DNA of 5,772 bases from a bacterium (GTDB lineage: Bacteria > JAMCPX01). The notes beneath the pieces were generated by a model. The model worked only from the letters and a program-made list of their open reading frames with translations. It had not been told where the DNA came from and did no database searches. The position numbers and the translations under genes were made by a program. The stretch is taken from contig JAKAHI010000101.1 of NCBI GenBank assembly GCA_021815065.1, positions 1-5,772 on the forward strand. The letters run 5' to 3'. Shown piece after piece: positions 1-5,630 of the stretch (position 1 is the stretch's first letter; each line of letters starts with the position of its first letter).

Positions 1-719
1 CTGTTTTAAAGGACAGATACGGTATAGACTACACCATAGCCAATGGAGAAAATTCCGCAGGTGGATACGGTATCACGCCAGATATTGCAAAATCACTGCT
101 GAATATGGGGATCGATCTTATAACAACCGGGAACCATATATGGGAACACAAAGAGATTATCCCATATCTGTCAGAGAGTGATACTATCGTAAGGCCCCTG
201 AACATATCGCCTCTGGCGCCCGGCAAAGGGATCGCCGTTATACAAAAACCCGGGGTCCGGCCTCTTGCCGTCGTGAATCTGATAGGCAGGGTATTTATGC
301 CGCCTGCGGAATGTCCGTTTCACGCCTCGCTTGGTGCATTGGCAAGGATAGCGCAGGATTATCCGGGGATAAATCATATTCTGGTCGATTTTCATGCGGA
401 GGCTACATCGGAAAAACTGGCCCTCGGATGGTTTCTCGACGGCAAAATAACTTCGCTGTTGGGGACACATACGCACGTTCAGACGTCGGACGAGGTCATT
501 TTACCGCAGGGCACTTCCTACATAACTGATGCGGGCATGACCGGTGTTGTTGACGGAATACTCGGGATGGATAAAGAACAGATTATACCGAGGTTTACAA
601 CGTCTGTGCAAAGACACGCGGATGTGGCAGCGGGGAAAGAAGAACTCCAGGGGGTCGTCGTCCGTACCGATGATAAAGGAAGGTCTGTGTCCATGGTAAG
701 GATCAAAGAACATTTATGA
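1..719 (+). CDS. YmdB-like (TIGR00282 family) metallophosphoesterase, 5' end missing
   Basis: The reading frame is open from the left edge (first whole codon at position 3) to TGA at 717-719, giving 238 residues. The family is usually about 260-265 residues, so roughly 25 N-terminal residues are missing, including the first metal-binding Asp. The remaining metal-site motifs are all visible: NGEN (Glu 48-50, Asn 51-53), GNHIWEH (Asn 132-134), DFHAEATSEK (His 393-395) and GTHTHVQTSDE (His 468-470 and 474-476). Family knowledge: these are cytoplasmic di-metal phosphoesterases. Bacillus YmdB hydrolyses 2',3'-cyclic nucleotides and affects RNase Y-linked RNA turnover and developmental choices. In many genomes the gene follows rny, so an RNase Y gene may lie just left of the window (inference). 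Its stop overlaps the kinase start as ATGA, implying translational coupling. Family assignment is firm; the physiological substrate here is unknown. Confidence 0.93.
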   Translation, partial: VLKDRYGIDYTIANGENSAGGYGITPDIAKSLLNMGIDLITTGNHIWEHKEIIPYLSESDTIVRPLNISPLAPGKGIAVIQKPGVRPLAVVNLIGRVFMPPAECPFHASLGALARIAQDYPGINHILVDFHAEATSEKLALGWFLDGKITSLLGTHTHVQTSDEVILPQGTSYITDAGMTGVVDGILGMDKEQIIPRFTTSVQRHADVAAGKEELQGVVVRTDDKGRSVSMVRIKEHL

Positions 720-2089
720 ACAGTCTGCGATTGCTGAAAAAACCTGCAATCATAAAACTTTGGCTGAGAAGGTCCCTGCCGGTATATTTGTTTGTGATCA
801 TATCGTTCATAACGATCAAATACGGCTTAACGGCCTATTTGAAACACAAATACCCACCGATCGTCAAAGACGACACGGTATTCGGGGTACGGCTTCCGTT
901 TGCAAAGAGAGTCTACAGGGAAAGATGGCTCACCGCTTACGATAAATGGTCTCCCTATTTCTTCCTTGTTGCTACCGGCATAGCAGGTCTATGGATGTTT
1001 GCTTTGCTGAAATCGACATCGGATGTGGCACACGATCTGTCAATGGCCGCTCTGGAGAAATCGGATAAGGCCGAGACCAGCGGTGATCTATCGCAGGCCA
1101 TCTACAATCTCAAGGTTGCAACTTCTTTCAGTATGGATGATACCCTGATTGAAAGTATGAATCAAAAAATAGAAAAACTGAAGTTTTCTTTGTCCTCCCG
1201 ATCCGCACTTTTGTCCAAAACACTGACCGGACAGGGACGGACGGAGCCGGAGAAAACCGTAGTAAAACAAGCAACAGATTCTGCTGACCCTATCGCCGGC
1301 AGATATAAAAAAATAAAAAAACTCGGACAGGGTGCTATGGGGGTAGTCTGGCTTGCCGAAGATGCGGTACTGGAAAGGCAGGTCGCAATAAAAGAATTGC
1401 CGATCCACATAGCAGAGGATGCGGAATTTAAAGAAAGGTTTTTGCGGGAGGCGAAATTGCTCGCAAGGTTGACCCATCCGAACATCGTGCAGCTTTACGA
1501 TATTGTCGAAGACAAAGATGTTTTGCACTATACCATGGAGTATGTGGAAGGCCAGTCCATGGATCAGATAGTTAAGGCATCAAAGCTGCCCCTGGATACC
1601 GTACTGGATTATGCAGTGCAGATTCTGAAAGGTATGGATTATGCACACGGCATGAAGATCATACACAGAGATTTAAAACCGATGAATATCATGATCCGGA
1701 AGGACAACATCGTCAAAATCGCCGATTTCGGTCTTGCAAAACTGGTTGGGAGTTCTTCGGTCACCATGGCGGGTACGGTGATGGGCTCGCCCCTGTATAT
1801 GTCCCCGGAACAAGCAATGGGTGAAGAGGCCGATGAAAGGAGCGACATTTATTCCTTCTCTATGATTCTGTACGAACTGACGACAGGAACACCGGCGTTT
1901 ACCGGCGCTCCGAAAGACGTCATAACCAGGCAAATACAGGCAATGCCTGAAAGGCCTTCTTCGCGGGCATCCATTCCGGACTGGCTCGAAGCGGTGATAC
2001 TGAAGGGGCTCTCGAAAAACAAAGAACAACGGTATCAGACCATTTCAGCTATGCTGACCGACATAAAAAATCACAAACAACACGTATGA
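716..2089 (+). CDS. Membrane-anchored Hanks-type Ser/Thr protein kinase with C-terminal kinase domain
   Basis: This 457-residue protein has a basic N-terminus, then two hydrophobic segments at about 21-41 and 80-98 separated by a short basic, probably periplasmic loop. A helical, TPR-like linker follows at about 103-157 and a polar stretch at 160-193. A full kinase domain runs from about 196 to 450. Catalytic elements are intact: glycine loop LGQGAMGVV (203-211), VAIK Lys226, helix-C Glu245, HRDLKPMN (His317, Asp319, Asn324), DFG Asp337 and SPE at 363-365. Thr350 and Thr354 in the activation loop are candidate autophosphorylation sites. By the positive-inside rule both ends are cytoplasmic. 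The order is the reverse of PknB-type kinases, which have an N-terminal kinase and an external C-terminal sensor. The start overlaps the upstream stop (ATGA); AAGGA at 698-702 is a rather distant ribosome site. Substrates are unknown; CdsA and the response regulator next door are only candidates. Confidence 0.95.
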   Translation: MNSLRLLKKPAIIKLWLRRSLPVYLFVIISFITIKYGLTAYLKHKYPPIVKDDTVFGVRLPFAKRVYRERWLTAYDKWSPYFFLVATGIAGLWMFALLKSTSDVAHDLSMAALEKSDKAETSGDLSQAIYNLKVATSFSMDDTLIESMNQKIEKLKFSLSSRSALLSKTLTGQGRTEPEKTVVKQATDSADPIAGRYKKIKKLGQGAMGVVWLAEDAVLERQVAIKELPIHIAEDAEFKERFLREAKLLARLTHPNIVQLYDIVEDKDVLHYTMEYVEGQSMDQIVKASKLPLDTVLDYAVQILKGMDYAHGMKIIHRDLKPMNIMIRKDNIVKIADFGLAKLVGSSSVTMAGTVMGSPLYMSPEQAMGEEADERSDIYSFSMILYELTTGTPAFTGAPKDVITRQIQAMPERPSSRASIPDWLEAVILKGLSKNKEQRYQTISAMLTDIKNHKQHV

Positions 2090-2967
2090 GATTCGGTGAA
2101 CTGTCAAAGAGAATACTAACCGCGGTCATCGGCGTCCCCATACTTATTTTTGCCCTTATAACGGGAGGGTATGTATTGCTGACCCTGGTAGCATTTGTTG
2201 CAGTGATAGGCTTGTGGGAATTCTTTCACGTTATGGAGTTGAGAGGATATAAGCCAGTCAAAACAGCGGGTTATTTGTCCGGGCTTGTCATCGTGTTTTC
2301 TGCTTACTTTCTGCAAAATTACTTCCTCGTGTTGTTTGTAGTACTGCTTTTCATACTCTTCATGGGCCTCTTCGAAAAGGACAACAAAGCCACATTATCG
2401 GGGACCGGCGGCACCATCTTCGGTGTATTTTACATTGCAGGTCTTTTGACTTTTGCGATTAAATTAAGAAACCTCGGTACATTCCTCATGACACAGTACC
2501 GATCTCTGGGTTCGTTTCTCACAACACAGCACATAGACGACAGGACCGGCATATATGCGATATTTTTTCCTATAGCCGTTATATTTATCAGCGATACCGG
2601 GGCATATTTTATCGGCAAAGCGTATGGCAAAAGAAGGGTCGCACCGGCCATAAGTCCCAAAAAATCATGGGAGGGGGTTGGCGGAGGTATTGCTGCGAGT
2701 CTTATTGCCGCCTTCGTGATATGGATGATTGCACCCGATAGATTCCCGCTGAAACAGGCCGTCATTCTTTCCGTGCTGCTGAGTATTGCAGGACTCGCGG
2801 GTGACCTGGTAGAATCAAGGATAAAAAGGGACGCTGAAGTAAAGGATTCAGGCACCATATTCCCCGGGCATGGCGGCGTTATGGACAGAATAGATGCATT
2901 GCTATTTGGTCTGCCGATAGCATACATATATTTCCTTATGTATTTCAAATTCATCTTTTCGAGATGA
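2086..2967 (+). CDS. cdsA: CdsA, phosphatidate cytidylyltransferase (CDP-diacylglycerol synthase)
   Basis: This inner-membrane enzyme makes CDP-diacylglycerol and pyrophosphate from CTP and phosphatidic acid, the branch point for bacterial phospholipids. The 293-residue product is highly hydrophobic with about eight predicted membrane segments. It carries the complete family signature at 244-270: Ser244, Lys247-Arg248, Lys253-Asp254, PGHGG at 260-264, and Asp267-Arg268-Ile-Asp270. The upstream conserved block SDTGAYFIGKAYGKR (169-183) followed by ISPKKSWEG (189-197) is also present. The start is in an ATGA overlap with the kinase stop and has no good Shine-Dalgarno, so translation probably depends on coupling. 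The protein is slightly longer than many CdsA proteins. The extra length may come from an 11-residue degenerate repeat at 129-150, between two membrane segments. The usual neighbours uppS and dxr are absent from both sides. Confidence 0.96.
   Translation: MRFGELSKRILTAVIGVPILIFALITGGYVLLTLVAFVAVIGLWEFFHVMELRGYKPVKTAGYLSGLVIVFSAYFLQNYFLVLFVVLLFILFMGLFEKDNKATLSGTGGTIFGVFYIAGLLTFAIKLRNLGTFLMTQYRSLGSFLTTQHIDDRTGIYAIFFPIAVIFISDTGAYFIGKAYGKRRVAPAISPKKSWEGVGGGIAASLIAAFVIWMIAPDRFPLKQAVILSVLLSIAGLAGDLVESRIKRDAEVKDSGTIFPGHGGVMDRIDALLFGLPIAYIYFLMYFKFIFSR
2470..2535 (+). repeat. Degenerate 33-bp tandem duplication inside cdsA
   Basis: Two consecutive 33-nt units, 2470-2502 and 2503-2535, encode NLGTFLMTQYR and SLGSFLTTQHI. 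By my hand count 6 of 11 residues and 21 of 33 bases are identical. They sit in the segment between membrane helices that precedes the conserved SDTGAYF block of CdsA. The frame is kept, so the enzyme should still be made. It may be an old in-frame duplication that has drifted, or chance similarity of a loop. Confidence 0.5.
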
Positions 2968-2977
2968 GCGGCATCGC

Positions 2978-3667
2978 ATGCGGCTTCTCCTGGTCGAAGA
3001 TGAAAAAAAGGTAGCAAGCCATATAAAAAAGGGGCTTGAGGGGGAAGGATACGCCGTCGATGTCGTAAACAACGGAGAGGACGCTTCCAGTATGGTGAAG
3101 GCCTATGACTACGATCTCCTCATACTGGACGTCATGCTTCCCGGGAAAAACGGTATCCAGATATTAAAAGAGCTCAGGGACAGCAAACAGAACACTCCTG
3201 TTATATTTCTCACAGCAAAAAACAGCACTGAAGAGAAGATCCTCGGACTGGACCTCGGGGCAGATGATTACCTCACCAAGCCGTTCGAGTTTGAAGAATT
3301 ATGTGCACGCGTCCGGGCAATACTGAGGAGGCACGAGTCCGTAAAAACCACGAAACTGGTCATAGCGGACCTCGAACTGAATCCCGTTACCCATGAGGTG
3401 AAAAGAGCGGGCCAGAGAATAGAGCTCACGCAAAAGGAGTATGCGTTGCTTGAATACCTCCTGTACAATCAGGGTAAGATCCTGACAAGAACGATGATCG
3501 TAGAGCATGTCTGGGATCAGGATTTTGACAGCTTCACCAATGTCGTGGACGTTTACGTAAATCATCTGAGATCGAAACTGGATCAACCCTTCGAAAAAAA
3601 GCTTCTGCAAACCGTGCGCGGCTTTGGTTATGTACTGAGAGAACAGGATGCTTCCCATAAGGATTAG
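2978..3667 (+). CDS. OmpR/PhoB-family response regulator, CusR/CopR-like
   Basis: This is a 229-residue cytoplasmic transcription regulator. The receiver domain (about 1-117) has the acidic pair Glu7-Asp8, phospho-acceptor Asp51 in LILDVMLPG, Thr79 in FLTAK and Lys101 in YLTKPF. A winged-helix DNA-binding domain of OmpR type follows (about 125-222), with LTQKEYALLEYL, the VWDQDFDSFTNVVDVYV region and a C-terminal TVRGFGYVL hairpin. The WDxxFDSxTN...DVxVxxLRxK pattern and the opening MRLLLVEDEKKV are typical of the heavy-metal regulator branch (CusR, CopR). The signal here is nevertheless unproven, because no metal efflux genes are in the window. The ATG is 10 nt after the cdsA stop, with only a weak GAGATGAG upstream. 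Its 3' end overlaps the histidine kinase by 20 nt, as expected for a cognate pair. Its targets cannot be told from the sequence. Confidence 0.95.
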   Translation: MRLLLVEDEKKVASHIKKGLEGEGYAVDVVNNGEDASSMVKAYDYDLLILDVMLPGKNGIQILKELRDSKQNTPVIFLTAKNSTEEKILGLDLGADDYLTKPFEFEELCARVRAILRRHESVKTTKLVIADLELNPVTHEVKRAGQRIELTQKEYALLEYLLYNQGKILTRTMIVEHVWDQDFDSFTNVVDVYVNHLRSKLDQPFEKKLLQTVRGFGYVLREQDASHKD

Positions 3668-5015
3668 ATTAACGTTCTGGTATGTGGCTATTTTTTCGAT
3701 AACCCTGGGGATCTACAGCTTTTTTTTGTTTGCATACATTTCTCACACAATCATCAGGAACACGGACAGGGAAATGGTTGCAGAGGCAAAAGAATGCAGG
3801 TCTATTTTTCTTGAAGAAATGACAAAGCCTTCTTTTGAAGAACTGGATGAAGAATTAAAAGGCATAAATTATTATCTGCAGATCTATTCGATCAACGGCA
3901 AGTTGTTGTATACCTCTGCGAATCTCTATAAGACTAATCTTCCGGTCGATACCCGGGCATTCAATTCCATAGAACACGACAAGTACGCATTTAGAACCGT
4001 TACCGTGTTCAGGCATACGGATGTGCGTACGCTGCTGTACCCCATTGTCGTCAACGGCGCGATACAATACTACCTCACCATAGGCATGCCGCTCAATGCA
4101 CAAAACGGATTTTTAAGCATGCTGGGTATAATCCTCACCGTTGTTACCCCTATCTTCATCGTTATTGCAAGCTGGGGCGGTATCATCATTGCCGGCAGGG
4201 CGATGAAGCCGGTCGACGAGATAATAGAAACGGCACGACGCATAGAAGCCGGGAACCTGACAGAGCAGATTACCATGAAAACGCACAACGACGAGATAGG
4301 AAAACTTGCACGGACATTCAACGATATGCTCCTCAGATTGAAAAAGGCGTTTGATGGACTCTCTCAATTTTCCCAAAATGTATCGCATGAATTAAAAACA
4401 CCCTTAACGGTCATGAAAAGCGGTATAGAGATCAACATGATCGGCGAAAGGTCCTCTGCGGATTACCGGGAACTGCTGGTCAGCTTACTCGAAGAGATAG
4501 ATCAGATGACAAGGATTATCGACGATCTCCTGCTGACGTCTCTTTCCAATACGGAATCCATAAGAGCAACATTTACCCGGATAGATATTTCAAACCTAAT
4601 CCTGCAGACCATAGACTTCCTCGGTGTCCTTGCAATGGATAAAAAAGTTTCGCTCGATCATACGGTACCGGACGGGATCGGCATAGTCGGTAACGAACGA
4701 TTGCTGAAGAGGGCGTTCAGCAACATCATAGATAATGCAATCAAGTTCACGCCGCCGGGAAAAAAGGTTTTTGTGTCCGTTACCCGGGACGGCACCGGTG
4801 TGATTGTAGACATACGGGATCAGGGCGCCGGCATAAAAGAAGAGGACATACCAAAAATATTCGACCGGTTCTTCAGAGGGAAATCCGCAAACGCAGAGGG
4901 ACACGGGCTCGGACTGAGCATAGTAAAATGGATTATAGAACTCCACAACGGAAGGATCGACATCATTTCAACGTCCGGAGGTACAAATTTCCGGGTCGTG
5001 TTTTTACCCCGATAG
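3648..5015 (+). CDS. HAMP-domain sensor histidine kinase, partner of the upstream response regulator
   Basis: This 455-residue inner-membrane protein starts with RIRLTFWYVAIF leading into membrane helix 1 (about 9-33). A periplasmic sensor region of about 120 residues (34-154) follows, then helix 2 (about 155-183), a HAMP linker (about 184-236), a HisKA dimerisation domain and an HATPase_c domain. Key residues are intact: His247 in VSHELKTPL, N-box Asn359/Asn363 in FSNIIDNAIKFTP, DQGAGI (391-396), FDRFFR (405-410) and GHGLGLSI (418-425). It should autophosphorylate His247 and pass the phosphate to Asp51 of the adjacent regulator. Architecture and the regulator type resemble CusS-like metal sensors. 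However, the sensor region shows no histidine- or methionine-rich metal cluster that I can point to, so the ligand is open. The start lies within the regulator gene, 20 nt before its stop. No U-tract terminator follows at once. Confidence 0.95.
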   Translation: MLPIRIRLTFWYVAIFSITLGIYSFFLFAYISHTIIRNTDREMVAEAKECRSIFLEEMTKPSFEELDEELKGINYYLQIYSINGKLLYTSANLYKTNLPVDTRAFNSIEHDKYAFRTVTVFRHTDVRTLLYPIVVNGAIQYYLTIGMPLNAQNGFLSMLGIILTVVTPIFIVIASWGGIIIAGRAMKPVDEIIETARRIEAGNLTEQITMKTHNDEIGKLARTFNDMLLRLKKAFDGLSQFSQNVSHELKTPLTVMKSGIEINMIGERSSADYRELLVSLLEEIDQMTRIIDDLLLTSLSNTESIRATFTRIDISNLILQTIDFLGVLAMDKKVSLDHTVPDGIGIVGNERLLKRAFSNIIDNAIKFTPPGKKVFVSVTRDGTGVIVDIRDQGAGIKEEDIPKIFDRFFRGKSANAEGHGLGLSIVKWIIELHNGRIDIISTSGGTNFRVVFLPR

Positions 5016-5040
5016 CATTCACCAGAGAAAGAGCGCGGTT

Positions 5041-5072
5041 GAAGAACCACGCTGTAGACAGCGAGGTTCTTC
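5041..5072. repeat. Interrupted palindrome (hairpin 1)
   Basis: Outer arms GAAGAACC (5041-5048) and GGTTCTTC (5065-5072) are perfectly complementary. After a 2x2 mismatch (AC/GA) come inner arms GCTGT (5051-5055) and ACAGC (5058-5062), leaving a tiny centre. No run of T follows on either strand, so it is a poor intrinsic terminator. The form suits a repeat or the end hairpin of a small mobile element, which is inference only. Confidence 0.75.
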
Positions 5073-5099
5073 GTCGGTACGGAATATGTTAATCGTATA

Positions 5100-5142
5100 G
5101 TTCGCCTTGACCCCGCTATAAATAGCGGGGATTGCGGCGAAC
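5100..5142. repeat. Interrupted palindrome (hairpin 2)
   Basis: Outer arms GTTCGCC (5100-5106) and GGCGAAC (5136-5142) enclose a perfect inner inverted repeat, CCCCGCTAT (5111-5119) and ATAGCGGGG (5122-5130). Unpaired TTGA and ATTGC lie between the outer and inner stems. It has the same two-stage design as hairpin 1, 27 nt away, but an unrelated sequence. No U-tract follows. It could be a repeat-family or IS200/IS605-like palindrome, or a structured RNA. Confidence 0.75.
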
Positions 5143-5188
5143 ACCCGTTCAAAAGCACACCCTTTCGGACCTGTTCTGCACAAAACAG

Positions 5189-5217
5189 TTGAAAATCACT
5201 GTAAGAAAGTTTATTAT
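5189..5217 (+). promoter_or_regulatory. Predicted sigma70-type promoter for tatA
   Basis: TTGAAA at 5189-5194 and TATTAT at 5212-5217 are separated by exactly 17 nt, each with one or two differences from consensus. Transcription would start near 5223-5226, giving a short leader of about 25 nt before the tatA start. It lies downstream of both palindromes, so they would not be in this transcript. Confidence 0.6.
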
Positions 5218-5237
5218 ACGTATTGAGAAAGCGTAAA

Positions 5238-5243
5238 AAGGAG
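5238..5243 (+). promoter_or_regulatory. Ribosome binding site that fixes the tatA start
   Basis: AAGGAG lies 6 nt before the ATG at 5250. This selects that ATG over an in-frame TTG at 5223, which would add nine basic residues in front of the membrane helix and has no ribosome site. Confidence 0.85.
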
Positions 5244-5249
5244 AATACA

Positions 5250-5474
5250 ATGTTTGATATAGGCATGCCTGAGCTCATAGTGATATTCGTGATCATCCTG
5301 GTGCTCTTTGGCGGCAAAAAACTTCCCGAGGTCGGCAAAAGCCTTGGAGAGGCAATAAAGAACTTTAAAAAAGCTATGAACGAGATCGAGAGTCCCTCAA
5401 CGGATGAACAGAAGAAGTCCCTTCCGGAAACGAAAATAGAACAAAAAAAAGATACTACGGTAAAACCCAACTAA
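5250..5474 (+). CDS. tatA: TatA, twin-arginine translocase pore-forming subunit
   Basis: This 74-residue inner-membrane protein assembles with TatC to export folded proteins carrying twin-arginine signals. A short membrane helix (about 7-20) has Glu8 at the conserved polar position. It is followed by the hinge Phe20-Gly21, an amphipathic helix GGKKLPEVGKSLGEAIKNF (21-39) with KKAM after it, and a charged, lysine-rich tail of about 30 residues. This is the standard TatA/E layout and length; TatB proteins are normally longer. Start choice: the ATG at 5250 has AAGGAG at 6 nt spacing. It has its own predicted promoter and a hairpin after its stop, so it is probably monocistronic. No tatC is in the window. 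Confidence 0.93.
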   Translation: MFDIGMPELIVIFVIILVLFGGKKLPEVGKSLGEAIKNFKKAMNEIESPSTDEQKKSLPETKIEQKKDTTVKPN

Positions 5475-5483
5475 CCTCCCGCA

Positions 5484-5524
5484 CCGAGGCTCCCCCCTGG
5501 ATTCCGGGATCTCAGGAGTCTCGG
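5484..5524 (+). terminator. GC-rich hairpin after tatA, possible terminator without U-tract
   Basis: CCGAGGCTCC (5484-5493) pairs with GGAGTCTCGG (5515-5524) over 10 bp with one G-U pair. Inside, CCTGG (5496-5500) and CCGGG (5504-5508) can form a second short hairpin. It starts 10 nt after the tatA stop. The sequence after it (GTATGTATGA) lacks a U-run, so it may serve mainly as a 3'-end stabiliser or as a weak or factor-assisted terminator. Confidence 0.45.
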
Positions 5525-5586
5525 GTATGTATGACCGTTCCTGTGAAGATTCAGTCTGTTAGCGCACACGTAAAAATATATAACGT

Positions 5587-5612
5587 TTGACAGTTCGGGA
5601 AATACATATAAT
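5587..5612 (+). promoter_or_regulatory. Possible promoter for the lpxH-like gene
   Basis: A perfect TTGACA (5587-5592) and a perfect TATAAT (5607-5612) are present, but only 14 nt apart, which is short for a sigma70 promoter. Either the -10 is used with a poorer, better-spaced -35, or the spacing itself keeps the promoter weak or activator dependent. From this -10, transcription would start around 5618-5621, next to the ATG at 5622. Confidence 0.45.
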
Positions 5613-5630
5613 TGTTTTACAATGTATTGT
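5601..5630. repeat. Nested AT-rich inverted repeats over the lpxH-like start
   Basis: ATTGT (5611-5615) TTT ACAAT (5619-5623) is a perfect inverted repeat, and AATAC (5601-5605) with GTATT (5624-5628) extends it around a 5-nt bulge. A second ATTGT copy at 5626-5630 pairs with the same ACAAT. The repeats cover the -10 element and the start codon, a place where an operator would act. Confidence 0.5.

Larger units (their letters stand above)
5016..5249. other. 234-nt intergenic region between the histidine kinase and tatA
   Basis: No convincing gene is present here. The left two thirds hold two long interrupted palindromes (5041-5072 and 5100-5142). The right third holds a sigma70-like promoter and the tatA ribosome binding site. 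It marks the end of the five-gene unit and the start of a new transcript. Confidence 0.8.

Noticed and set aside
1088..1528. 146-codon open frame on the minus strand opposite the kinase
   Set aside because: It is a shadow of the kinase linker and N-lobe, with no domain of its own.
2430..3017. 195-codon open frame on the minus strand opposite cdsA
   Set aside because: It mirrors the complete CdsA signature on the other strand and has no recognisable family motif.
5100..5142. Hairpin 2 as the intrinsic terminator of the five-gene unit
   Set aside because: The stem is strong, but no T-run follows on the + strand, and the long outer arms around an internal loop are unlike a terminator.
5171..5188. 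Small inverted repeat CTGTT...AACAG just upstream of the tatA -35
   Set aside because: The arms are only 5 bp with an 8-nt loop, common by chance in such sequence, so it was not listed as an operator.
5223..5249. TTG start for tatA adding nine residues
   Set aside because: The added residues are basic and precede the membrane helix, the TTG has no ribosome site and sits at the predicted transcription start. The ATG at 5250 has AAGGAG at good spacing and gives the usual TatA N-terminus with Phe20-Gly21.
5016..5249. CRISPR array or tRNA in the intergenic region
   Set aside because: The two palindromes have different sequences and there is no repeat-spacer periodicity; no cloverleaf, T-loop motif or CCA end could be found.
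4820..5470. 216-codon open frame on the minus strand across the histidine kinase end, the intergenic region and tatA
   Set aside because: It lies opposite two well-supported + strand genes, shows no recognisable domain and crosses the tatA promoter; it is a chance open frame.
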